From: JACCYX01 sp964610045
GTDB taxonomy: Bacteria > Chloroflexota > Chloroflexia > Thermomicrobiales > UBA6265
Assembly (NCBI GenBank): GCA_964610045.1
Contig: CAZSUN010000132.1
Location: forward strand, 1-9,143
Direction of reading: 5' to 3'
DNA: 9,143 nt
Made by a program: the position numbers and the translations under genes. The notes under the pieces are model-generated. The model searched no databases. It was not told the DNA's origin and saw only the letters and a program-made list of their open reading frames with translations. Within the stretch, counting starts at the first letter, position 1; each line of letters opens with the position of its first letter. Shown here in pieces: positions 1 through 6,936 of this stretch.

Positions 1-37
1 CCCTTCGATTTCTAGCCAGACCTGGCAAATCTGGAAT

Positions 38-79
38 CGCGAACCATGGCCGTCCCCAAAAGGATGGCCATGGTTCGTG
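38..79. other. Strong hairpin upstream of the LuxR-type gene
   Basis: Positions 40-55 pair with 62-77 over 16 consecutive pairs, one of them G-T, around a 6-base loop (CCAAAA). Two more pairs (38-39 with 78-79) can extend the stem. No long T-run follows on either strand; on the plus strand the next bases are TTGGGTTT. It could be the terminator of a gene left of the window, a transcript-stabilising element, or one copy of a dispersed palindromic repeat. The window holds no second copy, so these cannot be told apart here. Confidence 0.6.
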
Positions 80-174
80 TTGGGTTTGCATGGCCTCCAG
101 AATGGTCGCAGGGAAGAGAGGAGATGCACAACGCGCGGGGCAGGACGGCTCGCTCTCGTTTTGAGGTTTTTATG

Positions 175-203
175 TTGACATCATTCCTCAGACAGTTCAT
201 GAT
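175..203 (+). promoter_or_regulatory. Predicted sigma-70-type promoter of the LuxR-family gene
   Basis: A perfect -35 hexamer TTGACA (175-180) is followed after exactly 17 bases by CATGAT (198-203), which matches the -10 consensus at 4 of 6 positions. Transcription would begin near 210 and leave a leader of about 40 bases before the ATG at 251. The inverted repeat ACATCAT (178-184) / ATGATGT (199-205) straddles both hexamers, so a dimeric regulator could bind directly over the promoter. The call rests on consensus match and spacing only. Confidence 0.5.
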
Positions 204-213
204 GTTTTTTGGG

Positions 214-224
214 ATCAGTCTGAT
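214..224. promoter_or_regulatory. Perfect 11-bp palindrome, possible operator
   Basis: ATCAG-T-CTGAT is a perfect inverted repeat with a single central base. It lies just downstream of the predicted start site (about 210) and before the start codon at 251. The position suits a repressor or autoregulator site for the LuxR-type gene, but short palindromes also arise by chance. Confidence 0.3.
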
Positions 225-250
225 TTGAGCAGCGAGCGGTATGGCGCCTG

Positions 251-2557
251 ATGAGCGAACCAATCAGCCAACCACCTGAAGCCTCGCCGATCCACTTCGT
301 CCCGAGGGATATCGTCCTGGCTCCACCGCCGCGGCCGGCGACGACATTCGTGGGCAGGCATCACGAAGTCGAAACGGTCACCAGTCTCCTTGGTAACCCG
401 AACATTCGACTCCTCACGCTCACGGGCCCAGGAGGGGCCGGGAAGACCCGCCTGGCCCTGCACGCCGCTGGCCACCTGAAGTCGGGATTCCCTGACGGTA
501 CGGCATTCGTTGGCCTCGACGCAACGACAGACCCGGCCACTATTCCCGCGCGCGTGGCTCAGGCGTCAGGCATCCCGGATGATCCGGGACTCTCTCTCCC
601 GCAACGAATGCGGAACCACTTCCGTGAGCGCAGGATGCTTCTGATCATCGACAATCTGGAGCACCTGACGGAGGCGTCGTCATTCTTGTCCGATCTCCTG
701 CTCGCCAGCCAGCACCTCACCATGCTCTGCACCAGCCGGGTGTCGCTGGGCATCGCAGCGGAGCAGGTCTATCCGGTACCGCCCCTCACTCCCGGAGACG
801 CGACCGAGCTGTTCGCGCAACGTGCCCGCGCCGTAAGTCCGGACTTTCACGACCACGGTGAATGGGTGACCTCCATCTGCGATCGCCTGGAATACCTGCC
901 GCTCGCAATCGAACTGGCGGCGTCACGAGTGGCCCTCCTTCCCCTACCGGATCTGCTCTCGCGCCTCGATCGGCAACTGTCACTTCTTACAGGGGGCCCG
1001 CGCGACGCGCCTGCAAGGCAGCAAACGATGCGGGATACGGTTGCCTGGAGCTATCAGCTGCTCGAACACACCGATCAGGTCCTCCTGCGCCGGCTCGCGG
1101 TGTTCTCGGGCGGATTTTCACTGGAAGCTGCCGGTCAGGTGTGCAATGACGGCCTCGATGCCCTGGACGGGGTGTCGCGGTTGGTTTCGTCCGGGCTCGC
1201 GCGCCGGATACCGGGACCGGCCGATGATGCCCGGTTCCGTCTCCCGGTCATCATCCGGGAGTTCGCGGAAGAACGGCTGGATTTTGCCAGTGAGCGTGAT
1301 GCGTTGCGGAACCGGCACGCGGCTTTCTTCCTCGTCCTGGCGGAATCTGCCATTCCCGCGTACGACGGACCCTACGCAACCGTCACCAGGGATCGTGTGG
1401 TGGCCGAGCGCGACAACTGTCGCACCGCCATGGCCTGGGCAGGTGATTCAGGTGATTGGGAGACGGCGATCCGACTTGCCGGGGCGCTCTGGCGTACCTG
1501 GTGGCCCACTCATGCGATCAACGGCAAGTCATGGACCGAAGGTGTCGAAGAAGGCCTCGACTGGATCGATCGCACCTTGCCTCACCGGGAGGACCTTCCG
1601 GTCAGTGCCATTGGCGAGGCGTTCATTGGCGCCGGCGCGCTCAACAACATGCTTGGTCGTCCCGATGCGTCGCTCCGTGTCGCGGAGGAACTCCTGGCTC
1701 TCGCAGAGGAGCAGGAGTATCCGTACGGGATCTACTGGGCGTGTTTCCAGATCGGACGCCTCGCACAACGCAATGGTGATCTGGAATGCGCCAGACTGTG
1801 GCTGGAGCGCGCACTCGAAGCCGCCAGCAGTGTCCGCAATGCCGCGAATCACGCATCGATGGCATTGGGGTGCCTGTCGAACAACGCCCGGGACATGGGG
1901 GACATCCCGGAGGCATCACGCCTTGCGGAATCAGCTGTTGCATGTGCCCGTACAAGCGGGAACCCGCACAACTTATCGTGGCTCTCACTCGTCGCTGGGC
2001 GGCTTCGCCTGGACTCGCTTGACCCGGTCGGCGCGGTTGGATTCCTGATCGAAAGCACGGAAGCCTACGTTGCGGATGACGATCCTGGCGGGATCCGGGC
2101 GTCAATCACCGAGTTGGGCCGTGTCGCCCTGTCACTCGATCGAGCGACAACAGCGAGGACACTTCTCGTGGCGGTGCACGAGTTGCCCGCACATACGCAC
2201 GACCAGCCAGTCCACGACGCTGCAATGGCCGACCTCGCGCGTCGACTCGGGGTCACTCCCTCGAACCTGGAGAAGGTAGCCGGACGAGTGCGGTCGATCG
2301 ATGAACTCCTGGATCTCGCCAGGGATTTGGCGCAGGCGACACAGCCAGGAGTCCTGGCCGCACCGACGGGCCTCTCGCCGCGCGAACTGGAGGTCCTGAA
2401 GCTCGTTGCCACCGGACTGTCCAACCGGCTGATCGCCGGTGAACTCTCCATCAGTGAGCGTACGGTCGAAAACCACGTCCTCCACATCCTCGCCAAACTT
2501 GGGCTCGAAACGCGCACGGCTGCCGCCACCTGGGCGGTCCGGCACGGCCTTGATTGA
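251..2557 (+). CDS. LuxR-family regulator with N-terminal STAND/NB-ARC ATPase domain
   Basis: Predicted cytoplasmic transcription regulator of 768 residues, built like MalT-type STAND proteins. After a proline-rich start comes the FVGR entry motif (33-36), the Walker A loop GPGGAGKT (59-66), a Walker B strand ending in Asp134-Asn135, and an LPLAIELAA motif (216-224) typical of NB-ARC ATPases. Residues about 400-690 are helical and TPR-like, probably the sensor or partner-binding part. The C-terminus (about 708-762) is a LuxR/GerE helix-turn-helix: LSPRELEVL, then ISERTVENHV. In this family ATP-driven opening and oligomerisation activates transcription; ligand and targets are unknown here. The ATG at 251 is chosen because the conserved N-terminal block follows soon after; no strong ribosome binding site is visible. 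The gene appears intact, stands alone on its strand, and has its own predicted promoter at 175-203. Confidence 0.9.
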   Translation: MSEPISQPPEASPIHFVPRDIVLAPPPRPATTFVGRHHEVETVTSLLGNPNIRLLTLTGPGGAGKTRLALHAAGHLKSGFPDGTAFVGLDATTDPATIPARVAQASGIPDDPGLSLPQRMRNHFRERRMLLIIDNLEHLTEASSFLSDLLLASQHLTMLCTSRVSLGIAAEQVYPVPPLTPGDATELFAQRARAVSPDFHDHGEWVTSICDRLEYLPLAIELAASRVALLPLPDLLSRLDRQLSLLTGGPRDAPARQQTMRDTVAWSYQLLEHTDQVLLRRLAVFSGGFSLEAAGQVCNDGLDALDGVSRLVSSGLARRIPGPADDARFRLPVIIREFAEERLDFASERDALRNRHAAFFLVLAESAIPAYDGPYATVTRDRVVAERDNCRTAMAWAGDSGDWETAIRLAGALWRTWWPTHAINGKSWTEGVEEGLDWIDRTLPHREDLPVSAIGEAFIGAGALNNMLGRPDASLRVAEELLALAEEQEYPYGIYWACFQIGRLAQRNGDLECARLWLERALEAASSVRNAANHASMALGCLSNNARDMGDIPEASRLAESAVACARTSGNPHNLSWLSLVAGRLRLDSLDPVGAVGFLIESTEAYVADDDPGGIRASITELGRVALSLDRATTARTLLVAVHELPAHTHDQPVHDAAMADLARRLGVTPSNLEKVAGRVRSIDELLDLARDLAQATQPGVLAAPTGLSPRELEVLKLVATGLSNRLIAGELSISERTVENHVLHILAKLGLETRTAAATWAVRHGLD

Positions 2558-2749
2558 AACATGCGGGACATTTGCACGACCCGAGGCTATCGCGAGCGGA
2601 TTACGGGGAGATCGATTGCGGAAGGAAGGGTAGCCACACGTCGCTGACGTTATGCCCAACCCCTGACCCACACCCCTCCTGACCCGCTCAGAGTGGTAGG
2701 TACACCGTCGCAATCGTGGTAGCAGACTGGTTCCCGGGTCGCGACCGGC
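2558..2749. other. Convergent intergenic gap, no clear terminator
   Basis: This 192-bp gap separates the ends of the LuxR-type gene and the transporter gene. It holds a small hairpin, ACGTC-GCT-GACGT (2638-2650), two copies of CCTGACCC (2662-2669 and 2678-2685) and the palindrome GGTCGCGACC (2737-2746) beside the transporter stop codon. None is followed by a T-run. I see no gene in it. Confidence 0.5.
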
Positions 2750-3946
2750 CTACGCGCCAACGTTTGCGGCATGCGATGTGGTTCGTCGTCGCAGGCCGAT
2801 CAGGAGTGACAGCGCAACTGTCGACAGGACGATCGCCAGGATCAGGGCGAGGTCAGCACCCGCGCGCGTCAGGATCACGCCGAAGACCGGCGGCGCGGTG
2901 GCGAACGCCAGGTTCATGGGGAGCGCCAATCGGGCCGAAGCACGAGCGTACGCTGCCCGCGGGAAGACCGCGAGGGGGATCGTGCTTCGCGCGATGGCCA
3001 TCGTCCCGCCGGCGAGGCCATAGAGGACGACAAAGGCGATGATGGCGGTGCGTCCGCTGCCGACGAGCAACAGGGCGTAGGTGGCTGGAAGCGTCGCGGA
3101 TGCGATAAGTCCGGTGGTGAGACCACTCCAGCGATTGCCCCCGAGTGCGTCCACCAGCCGTGCGGCGATCTGCACGAGTCCAAGCGACGAGGCAATGGCC
3201 ACTGCTTCGGTTCGCGTGAGCCCGCGATCCTCGAAGAGGGGAATCAGGGTGAGCGAGAATCCCCAGGTGATGAAGCCATTCGCGGCGATCGCCCCGGCCA
3301 TCAACCAGAATGACCTTACATCAAGGGTCGAATCACTGCCGGAGGTTGAGGTGCCGGGCTCCCTCACGGAGGTGACACGCGGCGGAATCGCCCACCGGAC
3401 CAGCGGCAGGCAAACCAGGACAAAACTCGCGGCAAAGACAACCAGTGTCTCGCGCCAGCCGATGGCGTCGTGGAGGGCGTTGGTGAGTGGCCAAAAGATA
3501 GTGGAGGCAAGACCACTGAAGAGCGCCAGGATGCCGATTCCCTGACGGGCATCGTCGCCCGCGATCTCGGCTACGGCGATCTGGGCGGCGGTGGTCAGGA
3601 TACCTGCCCCGGCAACCCCGAGGATGACCCACGGGAACAGGTAACTGACCCGTTCCTGCGCCGCCGCGAGCAGCAACAGGCCGAGTGCGGCGAGGATCGT
3701 GCCGGCCGTCATGACCGATCGTGCGCCGAAACGTTCGAACGTTCCCGCCAGAAACCAGGAGACCCCGGCGAGGACGACGAGCATCACCGTCGGCCCCAGG
3801 AGGGCAATGGTGAGACTGAAGCCGAGATCGGTGGCGATGGGTTCGCCCAGTACACCGGGCAGGTTGAAGGTCGCCCCCCAGCCAATGACCTGCGTGAGTC
3901 CGATCGCCGCGATTCCGGGAAGCAGCCGCATGGTGTCTCGACGCAT
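2750..3946 (-). CDS. Major facilitator superfamily transporter, substrate unknown
   Basis: Integral membrane protein of 398 residues with about twelve hydrophobic segments in two halves, separated by a hydrophilic loop at about residues 188-212. It should be a proton- or solute-coupled secondary transporter of the cytoplasmic membrane. An MFS motif-A-like loop, ERFGARSVM (71-79), sits after the second membrane segment, and GWRETL (163-168) precedes a segment late in the N-terminal half, as in many MFS permeases. The frame stays open upstream to an ATG at 4046-4048, but those 34 extra residues are polar and unlike a transporter N-terminus, and they would begin upstream of the predicted promoter. 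I therefore prefer the ATG at 3944-3946; a GTG at 3950-3952 with AGGG five bases ahead is a close alternative. It diverges from the metal-uptake operon, but nothing in the protein indicates metal transport. Export of a small organic molecule is equally possible. Confidence 0.8.
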   Translation of the reverse strand: MRRDTMRLLPGIAAIGLTQVIGWGATFNLPGVLGEPIATDLGFSLTIALLGPTVMLVVLAGVSWFLAGTFERFGARSVMTAGTILAALGLLLLAAAQERVSYLFPWVILGVAGAGILTTAAQIAVAEIAGDDARQGIGILALFSGLASTIFWPLTNALHDAIGWRETLVVFAASFVLVCLPLVRWAIPPRVTSVREPGTSTSGSDSTLDVRSFWLMAGAIAANGFITWGFSLTLIPLFEDRGLTRTEAVAIASSLGLVQIAARLVDALGGNRWSGLTTGLIASATLPATYALLLVGSGRTAIIAFVVLYGLAGGTMAIARSTIPLAVFPRAAYARASARLALPMNLAFATAPPVFGVILTRAGADLALILAIVLSTVALSLLIGLRRRTTSHAANVGA

Positions 3947-3963
3947 CGTCACCAAAGCCCTGG

Positions 3964-3992
3964 GGTATATAGCGTCGCCATGCTGATGTCGA
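3964..3992 (-). promoter_or_regulatory. Possible promoter of the MFS transporter gene
   Basis: Read on the minus strand, TCGACA (3987-3992, 5 of 6 matches to the -35 consensus) is followed after 17 bases by TATACC (3964-3969, 4 of 6 matches) inside a TATATA run. Transcription would begin near 3957, only about 5 to 11 bases before the candidate start codons at 3952 and 3946, so the message would be almost leaderless. This is a consensus match only. Confidence 0.35.
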
Positions 3993-4097
3993 ACCTTCCG
4001 GTGCGGACGGGCAATCCGGACATCGCATGTTCCCATGGGCGCGTGCATTGCGCGATCCCAACCAACCGGTTTTTTTGCGATGGCCCGTCCCGTTCGC

Positions 4098-4127
4098 TTG
4101 ACGGGATATTTTAGCCTATGCTAATTT
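4098..4127 (+). promoter_or_regulatory. Predicted promoter of the metal-uptake operon
   Basis: TTGACG (4098-4103) matches the -35 consensus at 5 of 6 positions. The -10 element is less clear: the best choice is TAATTT (4122-4127) with a TG one base upstream (4119-4120, extended -10) and an 18-base spacer. The stretch 4106-4128 is strikingly AT-rich for this window. Transcription would start near 4134, leaving about 24 bases before the GTG at 4158. The candidate repressor box lies within the spacer and -10 region, so bound repressor would block the polymerase. Confidence 0.4.
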
Positions 4128-4130
4128 AGC
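4108..4130. promoter_or_regulatory. Candidate MntR/DtxR-type operator
   Basis: TTAGC-CTAT-GCTAA (4111-4124) is a perfect 5-bp inverted repeat around a 4-base centre. It resembles the TTAGG...CCTAA style of DtxR/IdeR boxes and has the AT-rich flanks common to MntR sites. A further half-site, TTTAGC (4125-4130), repeats 4110-4115 at a distance of 15 bp. The site overlaps the predicted promoter of an operon whose last gene is a DtxR-family repressor, which is the main reason for the assignment. No identical copy was noticed elsewhere in the window. Confidence 0.55.
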
Positions 4131-4157
4131 ACTGGTGAACATCGTCGTTGACTGATT

Positions 4158-5144
4158 GTGAAATTCCTGATGCGTCTACCTAAACACGGTCACACCAATC
4201 CGACAAGGCTTTCCCGCCGGACCTTTGCCCTAATGGCAGTTGCATCCTTGGGATTGGCATCGCCGGTCTCCGCGAGACCTGTCGCCGCCGGGGACGACCG
4301 ACTCACCATTGCCGCCACTACCGGCCAGGTTGGCGACCTGCTCCGCAACATCGGGGGTGACCGGGTTTCCGTCACCGCCCTGATGGGTCCAGGAGTCGAT
4401 CCGCATCTCTACAAGGCCAGCGAACAGGATGTGATCACCCTGATCGACAGCGATGCGATCTTCTACCAAGGGTTGCACCTCGAAGGAAAGCTGGGTGAGG
4501 TGCTGGAACAGCTTGGCGAGCGACGACCGGTTGTCGCGGTCGGCGAGGGCATCCCGCACGACCTGTTGACGACTCCGGAGAACTTCGAGGGCAACCCCGA
4601 TCCGCACGTCTGGTTCGACCCCACCCTGTGGTCGTACTGCGCCACCGCAGCGGCCACTGCGCTCGGTCAGATCGATCCTGACGGTAGCGCGACATACACG
4701 GAAAACGCGGAGGCGTACCAAACGCAACTCACCGAACTCCACGCCTGGGCCGAGGGGGAACTGGGTTCGATTCCGGACCAGCAACGGGTGCTCGTCACCG
4801 CTCACGATGCCTTTGGCTATTTCGGTCGTGCCTATGACATCGAGGTCGTGGGTCTCCAGGGCATCAGCACCTCGACCGAGGCGGGCATCCGCGATGTCCA
4901 GCGGATCGCCGACCTCCTCGTGGACCGGCAGGTGCCGACCATCTTCGTGGAGACCAGTGTCCCGCGACGCACCATCGAGGCGGTGCAGGTGGCGGCCCGG
5001 GATCGCGGCTGGGAAGTCTCGATCGGCGATCCGCTGTTCTCCGATGCGCTTGGAGACAGCGACAGCCCGGAAGGTACCTACCTCGGCATGTTCCACTACA
5101 ACGTCGAAGCGATCGTCCGTGGATTGACGGGAGTAAACTCGTGA
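4158..5144 (+). CDS. troA: Mn/Zn ABC transporter substrate-binding protein, TroA/ZnuA family
   Basis: Extracytoplasmic protein of 328 residues that captures a divalent metal and delivers it to the permease. The N-terminus carries a Tat-like signal, SRRTFAL (19-25), then a hydrophobic stretch and a likely cleavage site after Val37-Ser38-Ala39. There is no lipobox cysteine; the only Cys is Cys161. The four expected metal ligands of the cluster A-I binding proteins are visible: His83 (DPHLYK), His150 (DPHVWFDP), His216 (TAHDAFGYF) and Asp296 (LFSDALGD). This His-His-His-Asp set is that of TroA, which binds both Zn and Mn, whereas strongly Mn-selective PsaA-type proteins have Glu at the third position. 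No long His-rich loop typical of zinc-specific ZnuA is seen. The GTG at 4158 is chosen; an ATG at 4170 would drop four residues and keep the signal. Neither has a clear ribosome binding site. First gene of the operon; its stop overlaps the ATPase start by 4 bp. Confidence 0.92.
   Translation: MKFLMRLPKHGHTNPTRLSRRTFALMAVASLGLASPVSARPVAAGDDRLTIAATTGQVGDLLRNIGGDRVSVTALMGPGVDPHLYKASEQDVITLIDSDAIFYQGLHLEGKLGEVLEQLGERRPVVAVGEGIPHDLLTTPENFEGNPDPHVWFDPTLWSYCATAAATALGQIDPDGSATYTENAEAYQTQLTELHAWAEGELGSIPDQQRVLVTAHDAFGYFGRAYDIEVVGLQGISTSTEAGIRDVQRIADLLVDRQVPTIFVETSVPRRTIEAVQVAARDRGWEVSIGDPLFSDALGDSDSPEGTYLGMFHYNVEAIVRGLTGVNS
5129..5133 (+). promoter_or_regulatory. Ribosome binding site of the ATPase gene
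   Basis: GGGAG lies inside the end of the binding-protein gene, seven bases before the GTG at 5141. It supports that start codon and coupled translation across the GTGA overlap. It is the clearest Shine-Dalgarno sequence in the operon. Confidence 0.6.
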
Positions 5145-5998
5145 CGAATCCAGACTCAAATTCAGTCAAGGTCGGCCACGGAGAGATACTCCCACGCGGT
5201 GTCCTGGAGACACCACCCGCCATCCAGGTTCAGGACCTGACAGTGGCATACAACGAATCGCCGGTGCTGTGGGATGTCGACCTCGACATCCGGACCGGAT
5301 TTGCGACGGCGATCGTCGGCCCCAACGGCGCCGGCAAGAGCACCCTGCTGAAGGCGATCCTTGGACTCGTGCCGCTTTCCGCCGGCACGGTCCGCGTGCT
5401 CGGCCAGCCTTTCAACAAGGTCCGCAACCAGGTCGCCTATATCCCCCAGCGCGGCTCTGTCGACTGGGATTTCCCGACCAACGCACTCGACGTGGTGACG
5501 ATGGGGCGGTACGGACGGCTTGGTCTCTTCCGGCGCCCCGGCAAGCTGGATCGAGAGATCGCCGAGGAGTGCCTGTCCAAACTCGGCATGGCCGACTTCG
5601 CGACACGACAGATCAGCCAGCTTTCCGGCGGGCAACAGCAGCGGGTGTTTCTCGCTCGCGCACTGGCGCAGGAAGCCGACCTCTACCTGATGGACGAGCC
5701 GTTCGTCGGCGTCGATGCGGTGACCGAACGCGCAATTGTCCGGCTCTTGCACGAAGTACGCGACGCCGGAAAGACGGTGATTGCCGTCCATCACGATCTC
5801 GATTCCGTTCGCGGCTACTTCGATGATGTCGCACTGCTCAACGTGGAGCGCATTGCGGCAGGTCCGGTTGACGAGGTCTTCACCGAGGAGAACCTTCGCC
5901 GCACCTACCAGCCGCGAGTGGCAGCCGGATCCGATCCCGCGACCGCATTGCGCCGGACCGGCTCCGAAATGCAGACCACCACGGCATTCCTCCAGTGA
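5141..5998 (+). CDS. troB: Metal ABC transporter ATP-binding protein, TroB/MntB type
   Basis: Cytoplasmic ATPase of 285 residues that powers metal import through the two downstream permeases. All ABC motifs are present: Walker A GPNGAGKST (60-68), Q-loop Gln103, signature LSGGQQQ (161-167), Walker B LYLMDEP (181-187), D-loop around GVDAVTE (190-196) and the switch histidine His218 in VHHDL. The segment YIPQRGSVDWDFP (100-112) is typical of the Mn/Zn/Fe group of ATPases. The first 25 or so residues and the last 30 lie outside the conserved core and are polar. The GTG start overlaps the previous stop as GTGA and has a good ribosome binding site; the gene ends in the same kind of overlap with the first permease. 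It appears intact. Zinc or iron as the physiological substrate cannot be excluded from this protein alone. Confidence 0.93.
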   Translation: MTNPDSNSVKVGHGEILPRGVLETPPAIQVQDLTVAYNESPVLWDVDLDIRTGFATAIVGPNGAGKSTLLKAILGLVPLSAGTVRVLGQPFNKVRNQVAYIPQRGSVDWDFPTNALDVVTMGRYGRLGLFRRPGKLDREIAEECLSKLGMADFATRQISQLSGGQQQRVFLARALAQEADLYLMDEPFVGVDAVTERAIVRLLHEVRDAGKTVIAVHHDLDSVRGYFDDVALLNVERIAAGPVDEVFTEENLRRTYQPRVAAGSDPATALRRTGSEMQTTTAFLQ

Positions 5999-6936
5999 CG
6001 ACCTTCGACCTGTTCGGGCTGGAGATCACCTGGGATGCAACGCTTCGCAATGTCATCCTCTGCTCGATCATCCTTGGCGTGACCAGTGGCGTGCTGGGAT
6101 GCTTCGCCGTCCTGCGCCGGCAGAGCCTGATCGGTGATGCGGTGGCGCACGCCGCCCTCCCCGGCATCTGCCTGATGTATATGCTGACCGCGACGAGATC
6201 GAGCGAGCTGCTGCTCATCGGCGGCGCGATTTCCGGGCTGGCCGGGGTCGGGGTCCTGATCGCGATCACGCACAATTCGATCATCAAGCCGGAAACAGGG
6301 CTCGGCATTGTGCTGAGCGTGTTCTTTGGTTTCGGTATCCTGCTACTTACCCATATCCAGCACACCGGGAATGCCAGCCAGAGCGGGCTCGATCGCTTCA
6401 TCTTCGGCCAGGCAGCAACCATCCTTCCGACCGACGTGCGGACAATGGCGATCGTCGCGGCGATTGCACTCGGCATGGTTGCACTCCTGTTCAAGGAGAT
6501 GAAACTGCTGGCGTTCGATCCCGCGTTCGCGGCCACCATCGGTGTGCGCACCGGGATACTGGGCGCGGTGCTGGCGGGGTTGCTGGTGATGACCGTTATG
6601 ATCGGGTTGCAGACCGTGGGCGTGATCCTGATGGTCTCGCTGCTGATCGCGCCAGCAGTAGCAGCCCGCCAGTGGGTCGGTAGTCTCTCGGGCATGGTCG
6701 TCCTGTCCGGCATCTTCGGGATGCTGGCTGGCGTCACCGGAGCGGTCCTCAGCAGTCTCGTCGACCGGCTTCCAACCGGACCCATGATCGTGATCGCGGC
6801 ATCGCTGATCGTGATCGTCTCGCTCCTGTTCGCGCCCGGCCGGGGAGTCGTCTCCACCGTCCGGATGCGCCGGCGACGAGCGCGGCAATTCCAGGCGGCA
6901 CTCGCCCCCACCATTCACCATGGAACCCCTTCATGA
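5995..6936 (+). CDS. troC: Metal ABC transporter permease 1, ABC-3 family
   Basis: Integral membrane protein of 313 residues with about eight or nine hydrophobic segments between residues 19 and 282, forming one half of the translocation channel. Family hallmarks are LIGDAVAHAALPG (45-57), FDPAFAATIG (174-183) and QTVGVILMVSLLIAPA (206-221). Asp48 and His52 in the first block form the Asp-x3-His pair that lies on the metal path of Mn transporters in this family. KEMKLLAFDP (167-176) resembles the cytoplasmic helix that contacts the ATPase. The tail after 285 is short, basic (RMRRRRARQ) and not a recognisable domain. The GTG start overlaps the ATPase stop by 4 bp and has no clear Shine-Dalgarno, so translation probably depends on coupling. 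The second permease differs in sequence, so a heterodimer like TroC-TroD is likely. Confidence 0.92.
   Translation: MTTFDLFGLEITWDATLRNVILCSIILGVTSGVLGCFAVLRRQSLIGDAVAHAALPGICLMYMLTATRSSELLLIGGAISGLAGVGVLIAITHNSIIKPETGLGIVLSVFFGFGILLLTHIQHTGNASQSGLDRFIFGQAATILPTDVRTMAIVAAIALGMVALLFKEMKLLAFDPAFAATIGVRTGILGAVLAGLLVMTVMIGLQTVGVILMVSLLIAPAVAARQWVGSLSGMVVLSGIFGMLAGVTGAVLSSLVDRLPTGPMIVIAASLIVIVSLLFAPGRGVVSTVRMRRRRARQFQAALAPTIHHGTPS

Noticed and set aside
1..250. Possible tail of an upstream gene or small ORFs before the LuxR-type gene
   Set aside because: Frames open from the left edge cross the strong hairpin, have no recognisable protein character, and one small ORF starts within the hairpin itself.
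1041..2048. Long plus-strand frame of 335 codons within the LuxR-type gene
   Set aside because: It is a shadow frame: Arg/Ser/Pro-rich, without domains, and fully inside a gene with clear Walker and LuxR motifs.
2737..2746. Perfect palindrome GGTCGCGACC beside the transporter stop codon
   Set aside because: Ten bases in GC-rich DNA, no T-run and no second copy noticed; likely chance.
3470..4114. Plus-strand frame opposite the MFS transporter
   Set aside because: Highly polar Gly/Asp/Arg-rich shadow of a twelve-segment membrane protein; it also runs through the divergent promoter region.
4135..4155. Six-codon frame GTG to TGA just before the binding-protein gene, possible leader peptide
   Set aside because: Very short, no ribosome binding site, no attenuator-like hairpin after it, and it may begin at the transcription start itself.
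4230..5159. Long minus-strand frame opposite the binding protein
   Set aside because: Antisense shadow of a gene with intact metal ligands; no recognisable domain.
5880..6914. Long minus-strand frame of 344 codons opposite permease 1
   Set aside because: Low-complexity Ser/Ile/Arg composition and complete overlap with an ABC-3 permease that carries all family motifs.
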